64,000 bases of DNA from NCBI GenBank assembly GCA_942490945.1, contig CALNYZ010000018.1:1798001-1862000 (forward strand), given 5' to 3'. Origin of the DNA: CALNYZ01 sp942490945 (GTDB lineage Bacteria > Pseudomonadota > Gammaproteobacteria > UBA6429 > Thiohalophilaceae). The translations under genes were made by a program, and so were the position numbers. Shown piece by piece: positions 1-7,876 of the stretch (position 1 is the first letter of the stretch; every line of letters starts with the position of its first letter). The notes under the pieces are model-generated. The model saw only the letters and a program-made list of their open reading frames with translations. It was not told the origin of the DNA and made no database searches.

Positions 1-737
1 AGTGCCAATTGTGCTTTACTCGTCAAATAAGTTTCGATTGCCTGTTTTCGATCCAGTCTGTTTTTCGAGGTTATATAGTTGTCATCTTCATTCAGTGATG
101 TGAGTGAAATGCCACTTTTATCCAAAATGGACACGTTTTTAGAAAGCAAACCAGGGGCTGATGCAGAAACCAGTCTTTGTATGCCCTGTATTTGTCTGGC
201 TGTCAATTTTTTTCCTGGATTAAGTATCAGCGTTACTGCGGCACTACTATGCGAATCCTTTCGTTTAAACAAACTTGACTCCGGTAAAACCAGATGAATT
301 CTTGCCATTTTAATTTCATCAAGACTCATTATTGTACGCGCCAATTCACCTTGAAGAGCTCGCTGGTAATTAATTTTTTGGGCGAACTCAGTGGTACCGA
401 AATCGTCCTTATCGAAAATTTCAAATCCTACGCCTCCACGTAATTGAGGAACTGAATTTAATGTTTCAATACGTGTTTTATAGACTTCTGACTTTCGTAC
501 CAGTATATTATTACCACTATTATCTACCTTGTAATCTATCTTGTTTTTATCAAGATCCTTCATGATCAAGGCAGCGTCAGTCGCTGACAAATCTGTAAAT
601 AATACCGCATAGTCGTCTTTTAAAACCAAATATGTAGTAAAAGCGGCTACAAGTAATATCGCTACCAATAATACAGACGCCAGGGCCAATCCAGATTTAT
701 TGCTTTTTAAATTACTTATATAATCAGGAATTCTCAT
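1..737 (-). CDS. fliF: Flagellar MS-ring protein FliF (3' part beyond window)
   Basis: FliF forms the MS ring, the inner-membrane base of the flagellar motor around the export gate. The visible 245 codons begin MRIPDYISNL and show one N-terminal membrane segment at about residues 17-37. The periplasmic ring-building region follows, with the family phrases YAVLFTDLS, LARTI, ARIHLVLPE and LNPGKKL. The start lies 8 bp after the fliE stop, in the same operon. The reading frame runs off the left edge, so the second membrane segment and the FliG-binding tail are not seen. The identification rests on the diagnostic N-terminal third. Confidence 0.95.
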   Translation of the reverse strand, partial: MRIPDYISNLKSNKSGLALASVLLVAILLVAAFTTYLVLKDDYAVLFTDLSATDAALIMKDLDKNKIDYKVDNSGNNILVRKSEVYKTRIETLNSVPQLRGGVGFEIFDKDDFGTTEFAQKINYQRALQGELARTIMSLDEIKMARIHLVLPESSLFKRKDSHSSAAVTLILNPGKKLTARQIQGIQRLVSASAPGLLSKNVSILDKSGISLTSLNEDDNYITSKNRLDRKQAIETYLTSKAQLA

Positions 738-745
738 AATCTGTT

Positions 746-1051
746 CTATACCTGCATTCTCATGATTTCCTGATATCCTTCAAGAAGCTTATTGCGCACC
801 TCAACCACCAATTCGAAAGATAATTTGGCTTTTTCCAGAGACATCATTACTTGATGCAGATTATCTGTTTCGCCCATCGCATACTCACGCAGCTTTATAT
901 CAGCAGTGGCAATATTGTTATTTACCTGGTTAATTTCTTTTTTTATCCACTCAGAAAAACCAATATTGTTGTCTTTGTCTGTCGGGTTCAGGTTGTTTAT
1001 GAGACTTAATGCTGAACCGGCTGACTGTATATTTTCAATAGACATGCTCAT
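746..1051 (-). CDS. fliE: Flagellar hook-basal body complex protein FliE
   Basis: FliE is a small rod-base protein that connects the MS ring to the proximal rod. The 101-aa product has the usual length. Its C-terminal half is typical of the family (LHQVMMSLEKAKLSFELVVE, then VRNKLLEGYQEIMRMQV). The ATG overlaps the flgC stop by one base, which implies translational coupling. FliE, FlgB and FlgC are normally encoded together, as here. Confidence 0.96.
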   Translation of the reverse strand: MSMSIENIQSAGSALSLINNLNPTDKDNNIGFSEWIKKEINQVNNNIATADIKLREYAMGETDNLHQVMMSLEKAKLSFELVVEVRNKLLEGYQEIMRMQV

Positions 1052-1494
1052 TACCTTTTACCGATATCAAGTGCGGACTGCATCATCTTTTTAGTTGCAT
1101 TAAATGCGCGTGCGTTTGCTTCATATGAACGTGAAATATTAATCAGATCTACCATCTCTGTTACCGGATTTATATTGGGATATGCCACATATCCACTATC
1201 ATTAGCATGTGGATGTGATGGTTCATATACTAGCCTTGGTTGGACATTACGTTCTGTAATATCATCAACTTTAACTCCTTGCGGCATAGATTCTACAGAG
1301 CCGTAATACGATACAGATTTTATAAAATTATCTGCGAATGATGTAGAACTAATTACAGTCAGCGGCTTATATGTCTGACCATTTTGTGTCCTTGTTGTAT
1401 TTGCATTTGCAATGTTTATGGAACTTACTTGCAATCTCACACGTTCTACTGACATACCTGATGCGCTTATATCAAATATACTAAAATCACTCAT
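1051..1494 (-). CDS. flgC: Flagellar basal-body rod protein FlgC
   Basis: FlgC is one of the proximal-rod proteins that polymerise in the periplasm after export. The 147-aa product has the N-terminal rod signature (FDISASGMSVERVRLQVSSINIANANT) and the C-terminal rod helix (MVDLINISRSYEANARAFNATKKMMQSALDIG). These two heptad-rich ends pair in a coiled coil. Length matches the family (about 135-150 aa). It shares one base with both flgB and fliE. Confidence 0.97.
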   Translation of the reverse strand: MSDFSIFDISASGMSVERVRLQVSSINIANANTTRTQNGQTYKPLTVISSTSFADNFIKSVSYYGSVESMPQGVKVDDITERNVQPRLVYEPSHPHANDSGYVAYPNINPVTEMVDLINISRSYEANARAFNATKKMMQSALDIGKR

Positions 1495-1892
1495 TAGTTT
1501 CGCCCTCCTCTGATTGCCATCCCGTTCAATGAAGTCATCTTGGACAAGCCATTTATTAGGGCTTCATATCTTATGGAGTTTTTAGCCATTTCTGCCATTT
1601 CCAGATCAATATTGCTGCTGGAAGTATTGTATGCTGCATTGGAAGATACATTATCCTGTATAACGGGTGAAGTCGACTCAAGCACATCAGTCAATTGTTT
1701 ATCATTGATAGTACTGATATCAGCAGCAAGTTCTTTTTTTAATATACTTTCAAATTCTACTTTAAGAGGCACATATCCCTTAACATTAGCATTTGCAATG
1801 TTATTCGAAATAATGCGCTGCCTTAACAAACTGGCATCAAGTGATGCTTTAACAAGATCCGATGTGACACTATTTAATAATTCATTTGGCAT
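1494..1892 (-). CDS. flgB: Flagellar basal-body rod protein FlgB
   Basis: FlgB is a proximal-rod subunit. The 132-aa protein carries the N-terminal motif NIANANVKGYVPLKVEFE and a C-terminal helix (LEMAEMAKNSIRYEALINGL) typical of FlgB. Its start overlaps the end of the small upstream ORF by 11 bp and its stop touches flgC. It belongs to the rod block flgB-flgC-fliE. Confidence 0.96.
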   Translation of the reverse strand: MPNELLNSVTSDLVKASLDASLLRQRIISNNIANANVKGYVPLKVEFESILKKELAADISTINDKQLTDVLESTSPVIQDNVSSNAAYNTSSSNIDLEMAEMAKNSIRYEALINGLSKMTSLNGMAIRGGRN

Positions 1893-2157
1893 GGTTTTTC
1901 TCTATATTTTCTATACTGAACAGTTGCAAATTATTTGCGATAAACCCTGTAACCACGTCTTTCAAAAGTAAGGTATGGTTAACACCGTCAGAATTCCCTG
2001 ACAAGTTTTTCACGAAGTCTTCCATCAGAGCATTCACAAATATACGATTAATGATCTTGTCAAACTCTCCATTATCACCTGCTTTTGTTGAACGTGATAT
2101 ATTCGCTGACATATCAGTGTACATAAATGTATTTGCTGTTAATTCATTGAGTTCCAT
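1882..2157 (-). CDS. Small hypothetical protein in the flagellar operon (possible FlgJ-type rod-binding factor)
   Basis: I do not recognise this 91-aa protein by sequence. It lies between flgI and flgB, 8 bp after flgI and overlapping flgB by 11 bp, so it is very likely translated with the operon. Flagellar operons often carry flgJ directly after flgI. The N-terminal domain of FlgJ is a short helical rod-capping or rod-chaperone domain. The central part here (FDKIINRIFVNALMEDFVKN) is helical, as expected for that role. There is no signal peptide, membrane segment or muramidase domain. The FlgJ-like role is inferred mainly from position. Confidence 0.6.
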   Translation of the reverse strand: MELNELTANTFMYTDMSANISRSTKAGDNGEFDKIINRIFVNALMEDFVKNLSGNSDGVNHTLLLKDVVTGFIANNLQLFSIENIEKNHAK

Positions 2158-2165
2158 AGTCTTAC

Positions 2166-3290
2166 CTATTGAATAATTAATTCTGCGTGCAGAGCACCTG
2201 CTCGCTTGATTGTTTGTATAATACTAATTATGTCTCGGCTACTTGTTTTTATTTTATTCAATGACAAAACAAGGTCAGAAACTGACGTGTTACCCTTGAA
2301 TGTTAACGCAATCGGCTTGTCTTCTTTTACATTTATCGATGTATCTGGTACGGTTTGCGTGCGAATTGAGCTATCGACATCGCGAACAAAGGAAGGTTGT
2401 GAGACGATAAAATCTGTCACGATCGAGACTTTTATATCGCCATGCGTGATCGTAACATCACTAATTGACACATCGCCACCCGATGCAATGGTACCTGTTC
2501 TCTCGTTTATAACCAATCTGGCTCTTGTATCCGGAATAATGCGTAATGATTCAATCTCCATCAGAAATGATATGAGTTTCTGACTGTAGGCATTTGGTAT
2601 TGTGACCTTTACACTCCCGGCATCGACCGCCTTTGCAACATTTTTGCCAAATCTATTATTTATTTGTGACTTAACCCTTGAGGCAGTAGTAAAGTCTGGC
2701 TCATAAAGTTTTAATGTTAATTGATTGTCGGCTGATAATAATTGCGTATCTACACCGGCTTCTACTGATGCACCATTTGGTATATTTCCAGCTGTGGAGT
2801 GATTCTTTTGCACAACATTTCCATTGAGATCATACTTGAAACCACCAGTTGATAACGGACCTTGTGCCAGAGCATATATTTTATTATTTGCACCAACCAT
2901 GTGCGTAAGCATTAAAGTGCCACCAACCAGGCTTCGCGCATCACCGATCGAAGTAACATTTACGTCAAGTTTATCTCCGGGCTGAGAAAACGCGGGTAAA
3001 ACAGAAGTCACCATAACCGCAGCAACATTACGACTATTAATTTCTTTTGCAGGTATAGTTAGCCCCATGTTTTTTAAAATATTTGAAATAGATTGTGTTG
3101 TTGCGTTACTCCTTAAAGTATCGCCTGTTCCTGAAAGCCCACTAACAATACCGTAGCCAATTAATGCATTCTCGCGTACGCCGATAACGCGGACTACTTC
3201 TTTCAGACGTATGCCGCTCTTATCAACAGCAGCGCTGCTCGGAAATGCCAGAATTACTAGACTAATTGCGAATAATGTTTTAATAGTCAT
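2166..3290 (-). CDS. flgI: Flagellar P-ring protein FlgI
   Basis: FlgI forms the periplasmic P ring around the rod. The start at 3290 is chosen because it opens a normal Sec signal peptide (MTIKTLFAISLVILAFPSSA). The longer upstream reading frame would run 144 bp into flgH. The mature part shows the family blocks VIGVRENALIGYGIVSGLSG-TGD, VAAVMVTSVLPAF, ARSLVGGTLMLT and IIPDTRARLVINERTGT. The product is 374 aa, close to the family norm of about 365. Only one base separates it from the flgH stop. Confidence 0.97.
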   Translation of the reverse strand: MTIKTLFAISLVILAFPSSAAVDKSGIRLKEVVRVIGVRENALIGYGIVSGLSGTGDTLRSNATTQSISNILKNMGLTIPAKEINSRNVAAVMVTSVLPAFSQPGDKLDVNVTSIGDARSLVGGTLMLTHMVGANNKIYALAQGPLSTGGFKYDLNGNVVQKNHSTAGNIPNGASVEAGVDTQLLSADNQLTLKLYEPDFTTASRVKSQINNRFGKNVAKAVDAGSVKVTIPNAYSQKLISFLMEIESLRIIPDTRARLVINERTGTIASGGDVSISDVTITHGDIKVSIVTDFIVSQPSFVRDVDSSIRTQTVPDTSINVKEDKPIALTFKGNTSVSDLVLSLNKIKTSSRDIISIIQTIKRAGALHAELIIQ

Positions 3291-3291
3291 G

Positions 3292-3870
3292 TTAAAATAA
3301 CCACCTGAAGAATTGTGTAATAACCCCTGGTTTATCACTACTGGCAAATCCTTCTCCTGTATAGACAATTTTTGCATTTGCAATCCTGCTCGACAATACA
3401 GTATTGTCAGTATTGACGTCGGATTTACGTACATTTCCAGTGATAGTAATAGTTTGAAGTTCGTCGTTTACTGTGATGTTCTGCTCACCTTTTACACGTA
3501 ATTCACCACTTGGCAGTATCTCATGTATTGTTACCGTAACTTTCGCAAGTAATTTACCTGACCGTGTTACATCGCCTTTATTCTTATATGTAAGATCTGT
3601 ATTTATACCTAACGAGACATCATCAGATGAATTGCTCGCAGATGCTTCTATTCCTGAAGATTCTTGAGTGCTATTATTAGTCGTCGTTTCAGCTGATGCA
3701 TTTTCAACAACCAATATTGTCAGGCTATCACCTATGTGAGAAGCAATAGTGTCGCTTACCAAACCTCTATACTTACTTTCCTCATAGAGACCATTTGCCA
3801 TACCGTTGGTATATACAACTGAAACCAATATGGCCATAGGTAATATTTTATTTACAATCCGCATATTCAA
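3292..3870 (-). CDS. flgH: Flagellar L-ring protein FlgH (no lipobox)
   Basis: FlgH forms the outer-membrane L ring. The 192-aa product has the family core: YRGLVSDTIASHIGDSLTIL, ENASAETTTNNST, VTIHEILPSGELRVKGEQ, then NDELQTITITGNVR and the end FFRWLF. Most FlgH proteins are lipoproteins with a cysteine after the signal peptide. The N-terminus here (MNMRIVNKILPMAILVSVVY) leads into GMANGLYEES with no cysteine, so this copy appears not to be lipidated. Start overlaps the flgA stop by 4 bp. Confidence 0.95.
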   Translation of the reverse strand: MNMRIVNKILPMAILVSVVYTNGMANGLYEESKYRGLVSDTIASHIGDSLTILVVENASAETTTNNSTQESSGIEASASNSSDDVSLGINTDLTYKNKGDVTRSGKLLAKVTVTIHEILPSGELRVKGEQNITVNDELQTITITGNVRKSDVNTDNTVLSSRIANAKIVYTGEGFASSDKPGVITQFFRWLF

Positions 3871-4835
3871 ATACTCCTTGCCAGACTTTTACCAATCACA
3901 ATTGCTTGAAATGTTTTGTTAGATTTATTATTTTTTAATTTTATTCTGGATCCGATATTCCCTGATTCTTGCGCTACAGCTTTTGCACGTAGCTTTACAT
4001 TACCATGCTCAACGAGCACGGTTACCATCTGCCCTGATATCACATCAGCAACTGGAATGACCATATCAGATGTTATTATTTGTTGCGCGACCACATTATT
4101 TACAAGTACAACATTATCTAAATTTAATTCAACGCTATCTTTCTCAACATTTAATTTTATTGAACTAACGAGATCGTGTTCCAGGTCAGACATATGAATC
4201 TGGCTGTCTTTTTTTATATTCTTTTTCGCTCGGTATACTTTCTTTTTTACTTTTACATCAAACCACACTGGTATCGTCGTATAATGTTTTTTGTTTGAAT
4301 AAATATCCAGATTTATTGCCATTCTAGAATTGAATTTATTGACCTTTGATTTAGACGGAACAATTGTGTACGCATTATTGGGGACTGCTATTCTCTTGTT
4401 AATACCGACAGATGATATTGTTACAACAGGATATACTTTGCCAAGCAGAGACTGAATATGCCTGGCGGCAAGTTGCTCATATTCGGCCACTTCAATGTAG
4501 TTAAGATCTGTATTAACTACTGTTTGACTTGCGCCAGTTATAATTATTTTTCTATTGTCAAACCACGCGCTTCGTTTGATTACATTATGAAGATGTGATT
4601 GCGAAATGGATATCGTATAACTCGCAAGTGGCGCCTTACCCAAACTGATATTATTTAACTTGTCCTGAATTATTTTGTTCGCACAGTCAACGGTAGCAAT
4701 ATCTTTTATGTACACATCGCTATTTATAACTGTTGCTGTTTTTTTCATATTTAAAATAACAGAGCTACAGGCATTTGCGTCGACACAAACGCAAAAAAGA
4801 AATATTAATACTGATTTTTTAACGAGATATATCAT
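3867..4835 (-). CDS. flgA: Flagellar P-ring assembly chaperone FlgA
   Basis: FlgA is a periplasmic chaperone that helps FlgI assemble into the P ring. The 322-aa protein begins with a signal peptide (VKKSVLIFLFCVCVDANAC) and ends with the SAF/FlgA domain (VKKKVYRAKKNIKKDSQIHM, DLEHDL, VSGQMV-like DVISGQMVTVLVEHGNVKLR and KAVAQESGNIGSRIKLKN). It is longer than the common 220-aa form, with an extra N-terminal region. It overlaps flgG by 4 bp and flgH by 4 bp. Confidence 0.93.
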   Translation of the reverse strand: MIYLVKKSVLIFLFCVCVDANACSSVILNMKKTATVINSDVYIKDIATVDCANKIIQDKLNNISLGKAPLASYTISISQSHLHNVIKRSAWFDNRKIIITGASQTVVNTDLNYIEVAEYEQLAARHIQSLLGKVYPVVTISSVGINKRIAVPNNAYTIVPSKSKVNKFNSRMAINLDIYSNKKHYTTIPVWFDVKVKKKVYRAKKNIKKDSQIHMSDLEHDLVSSIKLNVEKDSVELNLDNVVLVNNVVAQQIITSDMVIPVADVISGQMVTVLVEHGNVKLRAKAVAQESGNIGSRIKLKNNKSNKTFQAIVIGKSLARSI

Positions 4836-5605
4836 TTTCTTAAATTATTAACCATACCAAGCATTTCGTCTGATGATTGAACAACACGTGAATTAATTTC
4901 ATATGCACGTTGAGCGAGAATAAGATTAAGCAATTCGTCGATCAGTTCTACATTCGAACTTTCTATAAACCCTTGCGCCAATGCGCCAAATCCATTTTCT
5001 CCTGGTCTGTCATAATATGCAGCGCCAGTTTCCTGATTAGGTTGATACAGATTGTCACCCAGCGGTGTCAAAGCCGACGTATTTATGAATGACGCAAGTT
5101 CAACCTGTCCGATTATGACCGGCCTTGACTCACCGCTTAATGAAACAGAGACTTTACCATCCGATTGTATGGTGATATCTTTTGCCTCAATTGGAATTTG
5201 TATAGCAGGGTTTAGCAAATAGCCATCTGAATTTGTAAGATAGCCTTCAGCATTACGTTGCAGGCTGCCATTCCTGGTATACGCATAACTTCCATCCGAT
5301 AATTGCAGCTCAAAAAAACCATTCCCTTGTATTGCAATATCAAGCTGGTTGTCAGTATTTTTGATATCACCTTGAGAAAATATCTTGTTCGTTGAAGCGA
5401 TAGCACTTCCCACGCCAACATACTGAGATGACGGGGATTTTTGCACGTTACTTGTATCAAGCGTACGATACATCAAATCTTCAAAATCAATTTTATTTTT
5501 CTTGAATCCGGCAGTATTTACATTTGCCAGGTTATTGGCAATAACATCAAGATTGGTTTGCTGCGCATGCATACCGGTTGCGCCAACATATAATGATTCA
5601 AGCAT
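4832..5605 (-). CDS. flgG: Flagellar distal rod protein FlgG
   Basis: FlgG builds the distal rod, the drive shaft passing through the P and L rings. The 257-aa product has the N-terminal signature (LYVGATGMHAQQTNLDVIAN, NLANVNTAGFKKNKIDFEDL), the middle phrase LDIAIQGNGFFELQLSDGS-YAYTRNG, and the C-terminal helix (SSNVELIDELLNLILAQRAY). Length matches the usual 260 aa. It follows flgF with a 22-bp gap. Confidence 0.97.
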   Translation of the reverse strand: MLESLYVGATGMHAQQTNLDVIANNLANVNTAGFKKNKIDFEDLMYRTLDTSNVQKSPSSQYVGVGSAIASTNKIFSQGDIKNTDNQLDIAIQGNGFFELQLSDGSYAYTRNGSLQRNAEGYLTNSDGYLLNPAIQIPIEAKDITIQSDGKVSVSLSGESRPVIIGQVELASFINTSALTPLGDNLYQPNQETGAAYYDRPGENGFGALAQGFIESSNVELIDELLNLILAQRAYEINSRVVQSSDEMLGMVNNLRK

Positions 5606-5627
5606 ATATTATATCCTTCCTGTTTTA

Positions 5628-6350
5628 TTACACTTGCCCTACGATATTATTCGAGTTATCCGACATGTCGTCGAATGCCTGAATAAACTTTTGTGCAGCC
5701 TCGAAATGCCGCATTGTTTCGATTAATCTGACCATTTCATCCATGATTTGTACATTTGCCATTTCGGTATAACCTTGGCGAATATTAGGATTAGCTTCCT
5801 CGCTAAATTCATGCAGGTTAGTCGTATATAAATTCGAACCAATACTTGTTAAAACAGAGTCAGGAGACAATTTGCTTACGAGTAATGTTCCGACAATTGT
5901 TTCATCTTCTTTAATATTGCCTTGCTTATCTATGACCGGGTTTTCAGTCGTTAATCTGATTTCACCAGACTTTCCAAGCACAGGAAAACCTTGCGGAGTC
6001 ACGAGAGTACCGGCAGAATTTATACTAAAACTTCCTTGTTTCGTAAAAGCAATACCGGTTGGTGTGACGACTGAAAAATATGTGTTTTCTTCTGAAATGA
6101 CATCCAAGGGATTACCTGTGAAACGCACTGAACCCGAACTTTTATCTGTAGTAATTTCTGCTTGAGGAATAACATTTATTACCTTTTGTTGCTGTGAATT
6201 TGCGTCCAGGTGGCTTTGGAATGAAGTTGTGACATGCATCTGTTTCTTATATCCAGCTGTCGTCGCGTTTGCAATATTCTGACTAATTATTGACAGACGG
6301 TTTACATCATTTAACATTGCTGCTTGTATTGCTGAATAGGTGCTATCCAT
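5628..6350 (-). CDS. flgF: Flagellar proximal rod protein FlgF
   Basis: FlgF is the rod protein between FlgB/FlgC and FlgG. The 240-aa product shares the rod/hook family ends (RLSIISQNIANATTAGYKKQ at the N-terminus, ANVQIMDEMVRLIETMRHFE near the C-terminus) and the core phrase FTKQGSFSINSAGTLVTPQG. Its sequence is closer to FlgF than to FlgG, and its place just before flgG fits. The start overlaps the upstream gene by 8 bp. Confidence 0.93.
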   Translation of the reverse strand: MDSTYSAIQAAMLNDVNRLSIISQNIANATTAGYKKQMHVTTSFQSHLDANSQQQKVINVIPQAEITTDKSSGSVRFTGNPLDVISEENTYFSVVTPTGIAFTKQGSFSINSAGTLVTPQGFPVLGKSGEIRLTTENPVIDKQGNIKEDETIVGTLLVSKLSPDSVLTSIGSNLYTTNLHEFSEEANPNIRQGYTEMANVQIMDEMVRLIETMRHFEAAQKFIQAFDDMSDNSNNIVGQV

Positions 6351-6627
6351 TATCCTGCTCTCTTAACTTTTGGTTTACTGAAAAAACATGTGCCAATATA
6401 ATCGCTACAGATTCATACAGATCAACCGTAATTTCGGCATCAATCGGTAATTTAAACAGTTCCGCAGCCAATTTTTCATCTTTTATGATGTGCGGATTAT
6501 TAACTTTATTTCGTAAGTTTATAATTTCATCTGCAATCTTACCGCTGCCTTTCAATATAACCTGAGGTAAACCATCGCCAGGAGTATATTTAATTCCAAC
6601 AGCTCTTTTAACCTTGCTTTCTTTCAC
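6343..6627 (-). CDS. Stand-alone FlhB C-terminal-domain protein (FhlB/YlqH type)
   Basis: The 94-aa protein matches only the cytoplasmic C-terminal part of FlhB/YscU export-switch proteins. It starts just after where the NPTH cleavage motif would lie (AVGIKYTPGDGLPQVILKGS) and runs through the region equivalent to IxENxxLA (NPHIIKDEKLAAELFKLPID). It has no membrane segments and no NPTH site. In other bacteria such proteins (FhlB, YlqH) are encoded beside a FliK-like gene and can partly stand in for the cleaved FlhB domain in substrate switching. Here too it directly follows the FliK-like gene, 1 bp away. Confidence 0.85.
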   Translation of the reverse strand: MKESKVKRAVGIKYTPGDGLPQVILKGSGKIADEIINLRNKVNNPHIIKDEKLAAELFKLPIDAEITVDLYESVAIILAHVFSVNQKLREQDNG

Positions 6628-6628
6628 T

Positions 6629-7876
6629 TTAATAATTCCTGTTTAAACTATCTTGTGAAATATAATGTGTCACAATCGAATTAATCACATTATCAACCGG
6701 ATTTTTAGCTGCCATACCATAACTTAATTCATCAATCGTGATCTGGAACTCAGAGAATTTTTCCTTCAATAGTGGCATGTGTGCCACCAGCTCATTTTCA
6801 GCCAGCTTATTTTCTGACACAATCGAAATCGAAGCATGCTTGTTGTAGAACTTAAGCTCGATCTCAGTATGGCCAAGCATGTCCAGATCAAGTGAAATTA
6901 CAATTCGTTTATAACGAACTGAGTCTGGTTTTGTATCAGATTGTTTTTGCGAAAACATGGCAACATTTACTTCAATCAATTGATCGTTAATAAAGAAAGG
7001 TACTACAGATACCTGATGTGATACTGCTCCATCATTCTGAGAGTTAAACAATATTTTCTTATTATCGTAAAATTTACTCTCGTCGTCAGACGCTACATCC
7101 TGCTGTGCTGCGCTGTTCTTATCTGGACTGTCCATGTTGATTTCGTTCTTACGCATGTTTTCATATGCATGTTTGCGTATATCGCTTTCACGCATTTCCA
7201 TAAATAATGTCGAGATAAACCCTGATAAATCAGTAACAGTTTCTTTTGTAACGAACCCGTCAGGCGAATTATTATAAGTAATTTCTGCAGCATTTTTCTG
7301 CAAGCGAAACTTTTCTGCGTATTTATCAGAGAGCGCCGGGTAAACAAGCGACAAGGATTCCCGGTTAACTGTTATTCCTATTTTTGCAAGTACCAGCGCA
7401 GACAGTACCACCGGAGCATTATCAAGCTTCTGTTTTAAGAAGCTGGCAAGTTCTGACTGTTCACCAGCGGTTAATTTGACCTGGTAGCTATTCAACAGTT
7501 GACTGGCGTATTGGCCCGCTGAGCCAGACTTGTTCAACGTTGCCCAGGTCTTTACTGATGTATCTTTACTGTCACTTGCTATTTTCTCACTGATTACGCG
7601 CTGGATTTCAACTTTATCGCCGACACCAACAACTTTTCCGTGGATAATTTCTTTTGCAGTTAACGGTAGATCACTTTTAACAATAATATTTTTTGCACCC
7701 GCCATAGTGGCTGAAAATGTATTATGGTTAATTCTTGAATTTATCGTCAGCGAAACGTTTGTGCCAAGTTTGAACGATTGTCCTTGCGTCTCATTCGCAT
7801 CAACAAAGATTGAACCATTCTGATTTCCGGTAAGCAAATTAAGCGTTTGTTGTATACTGGATGATGTTATATTCAT
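6629..7876 (-). CDS. FliK-like hook-length control protein
   Basis: The 415-aa protein has a variable, polar N-terminal two-thirds. Its C-terminal domain resembles FliK: about residues 310-400 contain VISLDLDMLGHTEIELKFYN, followed by a short beta segment and a helix with LLKEKFSEFQITIDELSYG. In FliK this domain binds FlhB and triggers the switch from rod/hook to filament export. The position between flhA and the FlhB-domain gene supports that role. N-terminal similarity is too weak to call, so I describe it as FliK-like. The start overlaps flhA by 4 bp. Confidence 0.75.
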   Translation of the reverse strand: MNITSSSIQQTLNLLTGNQNGSIFVDANETQGQSFKLGTNVSLTINSRINHNTFSATMAGAKNIIVKSDLPLTAKEIIHGKVVGVGDKVEIQRVISEKIASDSKDTSVKTWATLNKSGSAGQYASQLLNSYQVKLTAGEQSELASFLKQKLDNAPVVLSALVLAKIGITVNRESLSLVYPALSDKYAEKFRLQKNAAEITYNNSPDGFVTKETVTDLSGFISTLFMEMRESDIRKHAYENMRKNEINMDSPDKNSAAQQDVASDDESKFYDNKKILFNSQNDGAVSHQVSVVPFFINDQLIEVNVAMFSQKQSDTKPDSVRYKRIVISLDLDMLGHTEIELKFYNKHASISIVSENKLAENELVAHMPLLKEKFSEFQITIDELSYGMAAKNPVDNVINSIVTHYISQDSLNRNY

